Below, piece after piece: positions 54,098-63,702 of a stretch of DNA of 64,000 bases. The stretch's first letter is position 1. Each line of letters begins with the position of its first letter. A program made the translations under genes and the position numbers. Source of the DNA: Corallochytrium limacisporum (lineage: Eukaryota > Opisthokonta); assembly GCA_002811645.1 (NCBI GenBank), contig PDIP01000103.1:18563-82562 (forward strand), written 5' to 3'. A model generated the notes under the pieces. The model was not told the origin of the DNA, did not search any database, and saw only the letters and a program-made list of their open reading frames with translations.

Positions 54098-56406
54098 AAA
54101 GGAGAGAAAAATAGAGAGAAAGCCCCCGGGGGGGGGCCGAGACGGCTGGTCCGGGTTTTTTTTTTGGGCTGCCGCACGGGGAGATCTTGGCCTGTGAGTA
54201 GTAGCCCACGATGGGCGCGCGCGACGGTCTCTGTTGCGTTGGCGTGGTGAGGCTGAGCTGTGCAGCTCGGTCGTTGAGGTGGGTTCGACGGGGGTTTTTT
54301 TGCAGCCTCGACTTTCCAGAGTGGGCGAGGGCGGCTGCAAACTCAGGAAGATAGTGACGGATCAGCAACAAAAATTGCAGTTCAAAAACTAAGGAATCAG
54401 CCGCTGCCTGCCCGGGGGAGGCGAGTAGCGTGCACGGAGCGGCCTTGTGGTCATTAACGCAGCGAACATGGAAGCCACCCACCCACGGGCCAACACTGGG
54501 GCGTTCTGCGCCCTGCCCAGGGCCTGCAAGCTCTCAGAATTCGTCGCGACAAGGGCGCTGCGCAGCATCGCAGAAGCAGAGCAGCAGCGATCGGTTCCAG
54601 GGGCCGCTGCTTCCCGGGCGCGATACGATTGGTTGGAGTCAAGGAGGCCAAAGCATTGTACAGGCCAAACCCAAAGAGCAAGCATCTGTTTATCACGGCC
54701 GAACCCTCAAGCACGGAGTACCGGCTGGAGGAGGAATCACAAGTGGCAACCGTATGGACGATAGACCGAGTTGGGGGTGGCTGTCGCATCAATCACACTG
54801 GATGGGTATCTTGCCTGCCAAAAGCAGAGCATCCGTTCCAAGAAGCCCGTTGCCTCGACACTTGTTCAAACCCACATATATCTACCAAAGTGTTACCATT
54901 TTGATGATGAGGCCGGTCTGCGGATCAAACTCAGGATCGGCCTGTGCTGGGTGCGCTGTCACCGAGTGTTTTTTGATAGCACTGAGTACGATAGGACACA
55001 TGGATGAGCCATCTAGCCACAATTGTCCCCATCAACAGTCCTCCTCCAGATGGAAGCCGTTTAGTACAGCGGATGAAGAAAGTTTAGATGTTGGAACATT
55101 CATTACATGTCCAGAGCTATTGCTGCCTTTGACTGGTTGTGTCATCTAAATATTCATCAACGTGCCCAATCTCCGGCCCTTGCCCATCTCTCCGCTTTTT
55201 TTTTGGTATCTTTTGCTGAGCGACAATTACTGAGAGTGATGGAAATTTCTTGCGATTGCAGACACTCGCCCGCAATTTATGTAGGGACGTAGACCCCCGG
55301 GATAGATGAACTGCCAGCTCAGGGACACACCCAGTCCGAAGGTGTGCGCGACGACTCCCCAAAAAGGACAAATACGAACGGTCCCTTGCAGGGATTGTGA
55401 TGAAAGCTTGTCTACTGAACAAAGCAGCGCAGCTGCAAACCCGTACGCAGCAACAGTCGGGGGCGGGTGTGTAAGGCTCTATCGGTGCTGGCCTGAACTG
55501 CTCCGTGCCCATACCATTGACCCTGTTCAAATGGTAGGTATGTACCCAAGAATCTCTAACCTCTCTTGCGATCGTGTGGGTGGATGTGCACTGTGCGGAG
55601 GGTGTACAGTGTGAGGTGCCCAGGAAACTCTGAAACGGCTATCACTTGGAGGAAAACCATAGATCTTCTTTCGTACACCGTGTTGACTGTCTACTACCCA
55701 GTGAGCCCACAGCTCTCCATGGACGGGATCATAATCATCTCAACCCCGGCCATTCCATGTGCATGGCCTATGACCATCCCTGGAGAAGCCACATGTATAG
55801 GACCAGTCCTCGTTGATGGTCTTACTTGAAACTACATGCTCCTTTGGTCACGGTAGTTGTGGTCCTACCGATTTCACATGTGTGCGTACAAAACCTCGAT
55901 CCGTGCATCCGTGCAGCCATGCATAGATGGGGTGATGTGTGTCTGTGGTGGATACTCCGCTTGAACCATGCATGCTCTTCGGTGTTGTCTAGTAGTGACC
56001 ATGAGATGGACAGATATCTACAACCCGATCACATCATATTCTATTGTTTATTACACTTGCGTTAAGCCTGTCTTGGTTCCATCTGATGGCCTCAGGACCC
56101 CCCAACGAAGGTAACGGGTCACCCCCGGAAAGGATGGGCGGTCCCCGGCGGGAGGGCTAATGAAACCAGGGCTTGCTCGTCCCCGCTTGGACGTGCATAG
56201 CGATAAAAAACCCACCGTTTCCCCCGGCAAGGACAGGGCGATTCATTCATTTAGTTCGAGACGTCGGGACCCCGATTATAAGTGTGATCCACCGAGGCCA
56301 CAAGAAGAAACACCCAAAAAAAAAAAAGGAAAAAAAAAAAGGAAAAAAAAAAAAAGCGTGCATTGTCCGGGACTTCCGTCTATAGAAGGAGTATTCGCAT
56401 ACTCAA

Positions 56407-56479
56407 GCATTCGTTTTCAGATATCGAACCCGGGTCACCCGCGTGGCAGGCGAGTATCATACCACTAGACCAACAATGC
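56407..56479 (-). pseudogene. tRNA-Gly(GCC)-like sequence with degenerate 3' half
   Basis: Read on the minus strand it begins GCATTGTTGGTCTAGTGG. The D-arm (A box TGGTCTAGTGGT), the anticodon arm (CTCGC-CTGCCAC-GCGGG, anticodon GCC) and the 5' T-arm with B box GGTTCGATATC are all good. The 3' side of the T-stem is TCTGA where CCCGG is expected, three extra A follow, and the acceptor stem pairs for only five bases. It is probably a tRNA pseudogene, though both internal promoter boxes remain. Confidence 0.75.
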
Positions 56480-56803
56480 TACACGCTTTGAGTGTACCAC
56501 TATTAGGTGAAAGAGAGGGGCGAAAATATAATATATAAAATACTGGTGTGGCACGAGATGGAGAATTGTATAGTGAATGTACTGGATTGCCTAGTTAAGA
56601 AGAACGGTAGGTCGGTCGCACCCAAGGAGGTCCGGTCAATCCAGACACAGGCAGGGGTGCCCGGCAAGCCCACCCACACCCCGGAGCCCCGAACCTGGGG
56701 GATCATGGTCCTCGTGCACATCGCCACACCCAAGCTGTTACGAATACTGGAGTTTTTGCCGCAGTTAACATATACAGTATTAAATCTGCTACTACGCTAC
56801 AAT

Positions 56804-58264
56804 TTAGTTGGCATGACTGGCTGCGCCACTAAAGGCGAGGCGAGTGGATTCCTCAAGGGGTGCGATCCAATCCTCCGTGGATCCCTCCAAAGGCTTCAAG
56901 AAGATAGATGCGGACGGATTGTGTACAATTATCCACTTGCCTTTTGTCTCATACTTGGTGTGCTTGCCGATGTCGATCTCTCCAAGTGTCTTGAAGGTGG
57001 ATGGATCGCAATACATAAACCTTGGCGCATCGGTAAGGATGAAGTATCGCTTGTTACCAAAGAGTCCCCGGCGCTTCTGCATTGGCCCATGGTGCAGGAC
57101 CACCTCACCCGAAGGAATAATAGGAGCGATAGGCAGCGACTCTTGCTCCTTCAGGATTTGCTTGCGTTCTTCGCCCCGAATAATGCTGCCCTTACCAATC
57201 TCTATATCATCCTTGATTGAGGTGATTGCCGTCCCTCCTGCCCCGAAGATTATCTCCTCTGGTGCGTCCTTGTCATCCATATGATCCTGTTCGATACGAT
57301 CCAGATGCAGATCACTCTTCTGGGCATCCTCGCCGCTAACAGGAGGTAGGTATGGCCGCATCTCAGGCGGTTCTGTGCGGTGCAGGGCTCCCCATTGGAT
57401 GCCATTGAAGAACGGATGCGCCTTCAAGGCCGCGAAGCCACCACCTTCCCGCTCACTGCCCAAGCGCTTAGCTGGATCCTTGATGAGAATCTTGCTTATT
57501 AAATCCTGGGCGTTTTCCGGGAAACCATTTGGGAATTCATACTCCAGCGCTTCGACCTTCTTGAATACTCCGTATGCATGCCCCGCCGTAAACGGAGGCT
57601 TGCCAGCGATCATTTGAAACAATATACAGGCAAAGGCCCAGAGATCGCTCTCGTGCACTGTCTCCTTACCTCCGATTAATTCCGGACTGCCGTACTCCGC
57701 AGTACCGACAAAACTATTGGAGCGATCCTTTTCTGGATCTCCGGAGAGAATCTTGGCAGTGCCAAAGTCCGTAATCCGAATGTGTCTCTGTTCTGATACC
57801 AAAATGTTCTCTGGCTTCAGATCACGATGAATAATACCTACTCGGTACAGGTGCTCCAATGCCTCAACAATTTCTGCTGCGTACCACTGGGCCACACTAA
57901 GTTCAAAGCAGCCCATCTTCAGGATCCAGTCGAGCAGTTCTCCTTTGGGTGCCAGTGAGAGTACAAAGAACAGCCGGCTTTCATCTTGAAATGTGAAGTA
58001 TAGGCGCACAAAGAATGGGTGGGCTCCAATTTTTGCAAATACGTCGCGTTCAATGGTCACATACTTGATTTTCTTCTCCCGGATCACCAGGCTCTTGTTC
58101 ACAATTTTAACTGCAAACTTCCGGCCGCTACTAATTTCCTTGCATTCCTTTACCTCCGAGTAGGATCCTTCACCAAGAACATCTCCGAACTCAAAATCAG
58201 GCCTTCTTCGTTTCCGGTTCGGGCTACTGGGGGGTGGCGACGCGGGTGCGTACGCTTCAGCCAT
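56804..58264 (-). CDS. PDPK1: 3-phosphoinositide-dependent protein kinase 1
   Basis: The gene encodes 486 residues. The kinase domain (about 24-290) has the glycine loop GEGSYSEV, K53, HRDLKPEN (D148) and DFG (166-168). Its activation loop SFVGTAEYGSPE places S184 at the PDK1 autophosphorylation site (human S241). A PH domain ends the protein (about 380-480: HHGPMQKRRGLFGNKRYFIL). PDK1 phosphorylates the activation loop of Akt and other AGC kinases at PIP3-bearing membranes. The linker between kinase and PH domains is shorter than in human. It is a single exon, transcribed away from the sphingosine kinase gene. Confidence 0.97.
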   Translation of the reverse strand: MAEAYAPASPPPSSPNRKRRRPDFEFGDVLGEGSYSEVKECKEISSGRKFAVKIVNKSLVIREKKIKYVTIERDVFAKIGAHPFFVRLYFTFQDESRLFFVLSLAPKGELLDWILKMGCFELSVAQWYAAEIVEALEHLYRVGIIHRDLKPENILVSEQRHIRITDFGTAKILSGDPEKDRSNSFVGTAEYGSPELIGGKETVHESDLWAFACILFQMIAGKPPFTAGHAYGVFKKVEALEYEFPNGFPENAQDLISKILIKDPAKRLGSEREGGGFAALKAHPFFNGIQWGALHRTEPPEMRPYLPPVSGEDAQKSDLHLDRIEQDHMDDKDAPEEIIFGAGGTAITSIKDDIEIGKGSIIRGEERKQILKEQESLPIAPIIPSGEVVLHHGPMQKRRGLFGNKRYFILTDAPRFMYCDPSTFKTLGEIDIGKHTKYETKGKWIIVHNPSASIFLKPLEGSTEDWIAPLEESTRLAFSGAASHAN

Positions 58265-60269
58265 CCTTAATTCGGAAAAGGATGCGGATCCGCGCGTACC
58301 GGGAGAGTCAATTGTACCACCACAGTCTCAGCAGCGTGCATACAGTTCAGTTTAATGAGCCAGGCTGCCGTTATACCATACCATGACCAGGCTCGTCACA
58401 TACCTCTCGACCTCCAGCACGGCCAGTACTCCAGTCCTAAGGCGATCTGCGTCCGAATGTTTACCCATTTAAGCGCAAAACCCTGCTTGGAAATGACAGT
58501 GGCAGTGGACACAGCCAGTATAGTGAAAACTGTACCCCTCCTCACTGGGCAAAGTGGGGGGGGGGGGAAGGACCATATTTAAATAGGCCCCCATCTCCGT
58601 TCGGACGGGACCCAACTCTCAGTGTGAGGTGGCAGGTGTGTGTATCGACAAACCCCACACACAGCACGCCCCGCACTCACGCACACACACACATACGCCA
58701 GCACCCCCAAGTACAAAATGGTGCGAACGACCAAAAACTTTATAGAAAGATGCAGAATACAAAGAGATTGCCCCCTTTTCTTGCCGTGCTCAATCGGGGC
58801 CCTTTGGCGTGGCCAGAGGGGTTTTGGAAGACCCGGGGACTTTGGGGTGGGGGGGGGAGGACTTTTTCCGGATTGTTTTGTTCCCCCCTCCCCTCCCCCC
58901 CACTTCGTGGAGACGAGACACCGAATTTGTACGTACCAATTGATTTGTGGCCACTACGGACATGGTTTTTGTCCGCAGCATCTGTGTAAACGGTAGCAGT
59001 GCGCGAGGTCAGCCAGCGCGCTTTAACATGTTGTTTAGACGTTTACCGTCTGTATGTACTGACTGGTCGACAGTGTTGCACGGTCGAAGACACAAGGACG
59101 GCTGTCACGCACACACATCCGCGGTGAGAAACCACGGGCCCTGCTTCGTGTGCAAAGGGGGGGGAGAGCTGAGGAGAGATTTTGCCCCCGTGCACCCCCC
59201 CGGGCCACAATGGCCGCACCATCCCAGGCTTTCAATTAACTTTTTTTTCTTCGGGGCTTCGGGTGCTCGTGCTGCGCAGGTACTCTCACTATAGCACTCT
59301 GTCCCTGCCCGGTCCCGGCGGGCGGCCGGTGGTGGGGTGGTTGGACCGGGGGCCCGCTCCCGGGTCCCGAGTTGCTTCAGTATGGGAGCCCGCAGCGGTG
59401 GTGGTAGTGGAAGTACCGCCTACCCTGCGGGTCTCATTCGCCCGGTCTCTGGACTTCGTCTCAGGTGCTCTCTCCCCCTTCCTCTCTCTTTCAGCTCTCT
59501 CAGCTCTCTCAGCTCTCTCAGCTCTCTCAGCTCTCTCAGCTCTCTCAGCTCTCTCAGCTCTCTCAGCTCTCTCAGCTCTCTCTCTCTCTCGCTGTCCTCC
59601 CCCGACTTCGTTCCCTGCTCTCCTCCCCCTTCGCTTTCGCCTAACACTGCCTTCTTTTGGCGGTTGACTTTTCTGGGTTCGTCAGTACATTTTTTGGTCT
59701 CAAGTTGACCCGAAAAGGGGCGGAGCTGGCAGGGCAGCCCAAGAGGCAGGCCAACTTTGCCGGAAAAAACCTTCCGTATGCGCTTCCTTTCGGTTCCTTT
59801 ATTCATTTCCTCTTTTTTCCGCAGCAAAGGCGAGTAGAAAAAGTACCGGCGAAGGGAGAGCCCATCGCTGCTTCCCTCCAAAGGGGAGGGGGTCGGCGGA
59901 GCGGGTTACCACGCGCATTGGCTGGCTGCCGCTGGTGCCCAGACGAGAGGCGGCGATCCGCAGCAGGCCAAGGATCAAACCGGGGATGCGTTGGTGTTGC
60001 CATCTATGTTGCACTGGTTTATTGATTGTGACAAGATATCATCAGGCTGGCAGATGTATATTGTGACTCATTCGGCCCAAAAGAAAGGGCACTGTGAAGG
60101 TAGATCCAATGGTACATGTCTGTACAATGTTCACTGGCGATCCGGCTGCGTCAACGCTTGCATGCACAACGGCTGTCAGACAAGACTATGTTTTGACATG
60201 TACTTCAGCTGTGCCATTAGTCAATTCATCAGCAGTGGAAACTACTACGTTCGCAATTTATAACCAGGT
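58265..60269. other. 2 kb divergent intergenic region between PDK1 and sphingosine kinase
   Basis: It holds G-runs near 58555 and 58850, a C-run/GGG junction near 59203, a 10-copy 9-bp tandem repeat and promoters for two genes. An open frame before 60269 ends in a donor-like CAG|GTATGT that overlaps the kinase start codon. I cannot support an exon there. Confidence 0.5.
59491..59580. repeat. 9-bp minisatellite (TCAGCTCTC) x 10
   Basis: Ten perfect head-to-tail copies, followed by a short CT run. The unit length is a multiple of three, so one frame reads Ser-Ala-Leu repeats, but this frame belongs to no recognisable protein. Confidence 0.95.
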
Positions 60270-61835
60270 ATGTCGCTGACCGAGCTTCATCAGAAGCTCG
60301 GTGAGGTCCACGAGGAGGTGGATGTGGTCGCTCTTTCGCGTTTTGTCAAGGACAATGTGACCCTGAGATTGCACGAGCGAGGTGTCTCTTGGCAGAAGAT
60401 TGGCAACAAGGCCACCAAGAAAGCCAAGGCAGTGAAGCTGCTACTTATCTATGATGTGATCAATTCTGGGAACGGAATCGTTAAAGTGTGCTATGGCGAA
60501 TTCGATAACAAGCGCACAAATAGCTCGCTCAAGCGTCAAACGCAAGATTTTGACTTCCGGCTGGCAGCCACAGCAGAAACGTGGACTGAGCTCCTCACAA
60601 ATTCTATGCGCAAGAGTGTCAGCGAGGGAGGAAAGCCTACCAAGGACCGTAACATTCTCATCTTTGTCAACCCCAATAGTGGAAAACGTCTCGCAGAGAA
60701 GTCATGGACGGAGGTTGTGGAACCAATGCTCAATAGTTTGGGCTGTAATTATGTCATGCATCGTACTCAACAGTTGGGATGGGCTGAAAAGTTTTTGCAA
60801 GATGAGGACCAGTGCCCGAACCTGCTTGAGTACGACACTATCATGTGCGTTAGCGGTGACGGGGTGGGCTACGAAGTAATCAACGGTTTGCTAAACCGAT
60901 CGAACTGGCGGGAATGTGCGAAGCGGATCAGCTTAGCGCTCATCCCTTGTGGCTCTGGCAATGGCATTTGCATGAGCTTGGGTCACCCCGATGTGTTTAG
61001 CGCCTGTTTATGGGGCTTGAAGGGCGCTCCGCGGGCAATGGATATCATGGCCTGGCGCCAATCGACTAAGGAGGAGGATACTGTCGTATTCCCTTCCGAA
61101 GCGGAAACCAAGAAGACGTCAAAGGCCTTTGATTATAGTACAGATGAGTTGTTAACGATTCCGGACCATGGAGATGCGGTTCGCTTTGCTGCCTTGGCCA
61201 TGTACTGGACCGCAATTGCGGACATTGACATTGAGAGTGAGAAGCTGCGGGCACTCGGACCTGCTCGATTCACCGTTGGCGCACTGACTTGCGTGATGAA
61301 GAACCGATTATATGAGGGTACATTGCACCTTACGCCGGAGGAGCTGCCGGAACTTGAGGGCGTGGAGGATGTGGATACTATCAAGAACTCCGAGAACGGC
61401 ACCCGCCCGGCCACACCTTACCTGGATCGCATCAACTGGAAGGCAGATGATGGATTCCAGTGGAACGAAGTCGTGGAGGGTCCCTTCAATTACCTGACAG
61501 CCATGAATGCGCCGTGGGCATCAACCGGTTATCATGCAGTCCCCGGCAGTACTATGACGGATGGTTTGATTGGCGTCGGGTACTGCCGCCGCGACGAGAC
61601 CACCCGTGGTGGTCTCACGAAAGTCCTCGTTAGTGGCGAAAAGGGAAAGCAGGTTTCCCTACCCTTCTTTCACAGCATCAAGACGCGAGCATTGAAGTTA
61701 AAGATTGTCAGTCCCGGCAGCCTCGTACTGGACATTGATGGTGAGCGTGTCCCATACCGTAGCATGGCCATGGAGGCGCTACCTAAGCTCATGACCGTCT
61801 ACGGCAACCCCAAAGACAAGACCTTCACCAGTTGA
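60270..61835 (+). CDS. SPHK1: sphingosine kinase
   Basis: The gene encodes 521 residues to the first stop; an in-frame TAA sits 6 bases before the ATG, fixing the start. The diacylglycerol-kinase-like catalytic domain has the nucleotide loop NILIFVNPNSGK (128-139), SGDG (195-198; D197), EVINGL and the loop IPCGSGNG (225-232). The substrate-binding block IADIDIESEKLRALGPARFT matches IADVDLESEKYRRLG of human SPHK1, so D318 is the equivalent of D178. IDGERVPY is the C5 block. It phosphorylates sphingosine to sphingosine-1-phosphate. The stop codon is TGA in the context AGT TGA CAA TTA, a readthrough context, and the frame remains open afterwards (next entry). Confidence 0.95.
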   Translation: MSLTELHQKLGEVHEEVDVVALSRFVKDNVTLRLHERGVSWQKIGNKATKKAKAVKLLLIYDVINSGNGIVKVCYGEFDNKRTNSSLKRQTQDFDFRLAATAETWTELLTNSMRKSVSEGGKPTKDRNILIFVNPNSGKRLAEKSWTEVVEPMLNSLGCNYVMHRTQQLGWAEKFLQDEDQCPNLLEYDTIMCVSGDGVGYEVINGLLNRSNWRECAKRISLALIPCGSGNGICMSLGHPDVFSACLWGLKGAPRAMDIMAWRQSTKEEDTVVFPSEAETKKTSKAFDYSTDELLTIPDHGDAVRFAALAMYWTAIADIDIESEKLRALGPARFTVGALTCVMKNRLYEGTLHLTPEELPELEGVEDVDTIKNSENGTRPATPYLDRINWKADDGFQWNEVVEGPFNYLTAMNAPWASTGYHAVPGSTMTDGLIGVGYCRRDETTRGGLTKVLVSGEKGKQVSLPFFHSIKTRALKLKIVSPGSLVLDIDGERVPYRSMAMEALPKLMTVYGNPKDKTFTS

Positions 61836-62195
61836 CAATTAGCGGCATCACAGGCCGATGGACAAAGTACGTCCACCACCTACTCGGAAAGCTCCCTAGG
61901 AGTTTCTGAGACCGGTAGTAGAGGGTCTCTGTCCTCGGACGGCCGAGATAGTTCAAGCTGCACCGCCGTGGAGGTCGTGGCTGAGAAACAGGACCCTATA
62001 CAACTACTAAAGGGCTGGGTGGAAGGTCTGTTGGATGCCATACTCTGGGCAGTGTTGGACTACCTATTCGTTTCCATTATGAGTGTCGCCATTGCCGTGC
62101 TGAAAGTGTTCAGTCGCCATGCAAACGGGGGCCCACGAGTGGCCATGCAGCAAAACCGAATAGCCGAACTTGAATTCCCGATTAGGAACCGATAA
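61836..62195 (+). CDS. predicted stop-readthrough extension of sphingosine kinase (119 codons)
   Basis: Directly after the TGA (61833-61835) the frame is open for 119 codons to TAA at 62193. The six bases after the stop, CAATTA, fit the CARYYA context that drives tobamovirus readthrough. The encoded tail has a Ser/Thr/Gly-rich linker (STSTTYSESSLGVSETGSRG), then a hydrophobic stretch (LLDAILWAVLDYLFVSIMSV followed by AIAVLKVF) suited to membrane insertion, and a polar end. Counting this tail, the distance to the convergent DTW stop is 109 bp, like most other convergent pairs here. Alternatives are a 57-base intron 61797-61853 that would also keep frame but has a poor donor (GTCTAC), a sequencing error at the TGA, or chance (about 0.3% for 119 stop-free random codons). 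Confidence 0.6.
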   Translation, partial: QLAASQADGQSTSTTYSESSLGVSETGSRGSLSSDGRDSSSCTAVEVVAEKQDPIQLLKGWVEGLLDAILWAVLDYLFVSIMSVAIAVLKVFSRHANGGPRVAMQQNRIAELEFPIRNR

Positions 62196-62304
62196 TATTG
62201 ATACAGCCAAAGGTGTGGAATTTCAACATCAAGTTTATAAGTGTCCAAACTCATTCATTTAGAATTACATCCTAGTCGTTCTTTAACTGTGTTCCTTATT
62301 GCCC

Positions 62305-63702
62305 TCATTTGCCGCTCGGCTGAATGAAGAATGCTTCGCACAATTTGCACTTCCACCGGCGTATGCCATCGCTGCGAAAGCCTTCATTGCGAAAGATGCC
62401 CGCCTGCGTCGTGCCGTCTGCATTGCACTTCGGGCACGCCGTGGGCCGCACAATCTCCGGATCGTGCATTTCGGGCATGTTCTCGAGCATCCAGTAGTGC
62501 GGCATCGCCCGGATGACATCGAAGGTCCAATCGTAATGGGGAGGTCTACCACCCTGCATCGATCCGGCATCGACGTGCAATTCCAGGCCAGTCTCTAGAC
62601 AGTCCACGAAGAATGGGTACGAAGGGAAGAGACGATAGAGCACAGCATGATTGCAATACCGCCGTACATCCTCGTCTATTTCTTGCTCTGTCTGGTCCTC
62701 TTGCAGTATCTTCTGTTGATGTCCAACAGATCTCGGTTCGCCGGCGGCGAAAATATGGCACAAGAGATGCAAGAACGCCTCGTAGGTTGACGTTTTCTTC
62801 AGATTGCGCTGCTTCCGGATCTTGAATTTGGCAGGAGCGGCGGTGGCATCAAAGCTCAGTCGAGGAATGACCTTAGGTATATGTCGTTCCATACGTCCTG
62901 CTTCCCGCCAGGTGCCATCCAACAAAATTAGACGGTAGTTGATGGCAGATGACTGTTCAGCACTGACCTGTGACGGTGTCGGCAGCTTCTGACCGTCGGC
63001 TTGCATTGCGTTCACCATGGCCGGTCGGATCATGTCGATCAATTGCTGGAGTTGCGGTGCATTGGGCTCCGAGTCCTCTGGACCATGAAGGTATACTGCG
63101 TTAGGTACCGGGAAGATCACAAAGCATCGTGTGCTACCATTGGCGGCGATCAACGGATCTCTACCTTTTGCCCTTTTCACATCATCCTGTGCGACTGTTG
63201 CAATGGCTGGTGCCAATGTGTCTGCCAGTCTCTGCATGCCGTGTGTTGTCCCCCACACGACTGTCTCTGCCCCAAAGTATTTTTGCAACAGAATGTTCGT
63301 GCTGGACGTTCGTCCGTATTCCTTGCAGTGCGTGAGCAGGAGAAGTGAGACAGTCGAATCCACCGACAGATCCATGACCGACCACGGGCCCTTCTTACTA
63401 TCAGGGGCCTTTGGCAGTGCCTTGCAGATGCACAGTCGGTGCGATTTCCAACAGTGTCGACAACGGAAGTCTTCAAACTCTCCATGGACGCGCGTCACGT
63501 TGCGTTGGGCATGTTGCGCACTCTCACTGAGCACCTCATTTACTTCTTCCTCCATGGCTACCTGCCCTGTGGGCAAGGTGCCTTTGAACCAATTCAACGC
63601 ATACTGTAGAAACCATTTGCCAACTCTGGTCTCTTTCTCCCGCGCAAAGGCTTGAGTTCCATACTTCAACATCTGATCTGCAACATCGTTTGTGGTAGCC
63701 AT
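62305..63702 (-). CDS. DTW-domain tRNA acp3U synthase with C-terminal zinc ribbon
   Basis: The gene encodes 465 residues from the first ATG; the open frame upstream has no ATG. DTW-domain enzymes (TapT, DTWD1, DTWD2) move the aminocarboxypropyl group of SAM to uridine in the tRNA D-loop or variable loop (acp3U). The family zinc motif is C81, C84, C91, C93 (CRHCWKSHRLCIC). The SAM-related LLLLTHCKEYGRTSSTNILL, the DTW motif DGTW (262-265) with REAGRM, and RNLKKTSTYEAF follow in the usual order. The last about 100 residues are extra and finish in a zinc ribbon, C423-x2-C426-x25-C452-x2-C455, probably for RNA binding. The protein is about half as long again as human DTWD2. Its 3' end faces sphingosine kinase. 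Confidence 0.92.
   Translation of the reverse strand: MATTNDVADQMLKYGTQAFAREKETRVGKWFLQYALNWFKGTLPTGQVAMEEEVNEVLSESAQHAQRNVTRVHGEFEDFRCRHCWKSHRLCICKALPKAPDSKKGPWSVMDLSVDSTVSLLLLTHCKEYGRTSSTNILLQKYFGAETVVWGTTHGMQRLADTLAPAIATVAQDDVKRAKGRDPLIAANGSTRCFVIFPVPNAVYLHGPEDSEPNAPQLQQLIDMIRPAMVNAMQADGQKLPTPSQVSAEQSSAINYRLILLDGTWREAGRMERHIPKVIPRLSFDATAAPAKFKIRKQRNLKKTSTYEAFLHLLCHIFAAGEPRSVGHQQKILQEDQTEQEIDEDVRRYCNHAVLYRLFPSYPFFVDCLETGLELHVDAGSMQGGRPPHYDWTFDVIRAMPHYWMLENMPEMHDPEIVRPTACPKCNADGTTQAGIFRNEGFRSDGIRRWKCKLCEAFFIQPSGK

Larger units (their letters stand above)
49055..56803. other. 7.7 kb intergenic region between two minus-strand genes
   Basis: The largest gene-free stretch. It includes an assembly gap with flanking direct repeats, GA and GT microsatellites, C-run/G-run palindromes (52558, 54123), A-rich tracts (56317-56357) and a degenerate tRNA-Gly. 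Around 54430-55150 several frames stay open for 90-240 codons at once on both strands, with no family resemblance. A decayed gene or a gene with short exons cannot be excluded there. Confidence 0.55.

Noticed and set aside
54430-55149. 239-codon open frame on the plus strand with other open frames on both strands
   Set aside because: No family resemblance in any frame. Several frames are open at once, which fits stop-poor GC-rich sequence. A decayed gene is possible but unsupported.
56507-57220. 237-codon plus-strand frame
   Set aside because: Most of it is antisense to the PDK1 PH domain; no family of its own.
60094-60269. Open frame ending in CAG|GTATGT just before the sphingosine kinase ATG, a possible upstream exon
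   Set aside because: The donor would overlap the kinase start codon and put the whole kinase in an intron. No start or partner exon is convincing.
61831-61853. 23-base GT-AG segment spanning the sphingosine kinase TGA
   Set aside because: Far too short for a spliceosomal intron, and removal shifts the frame into an early stop.
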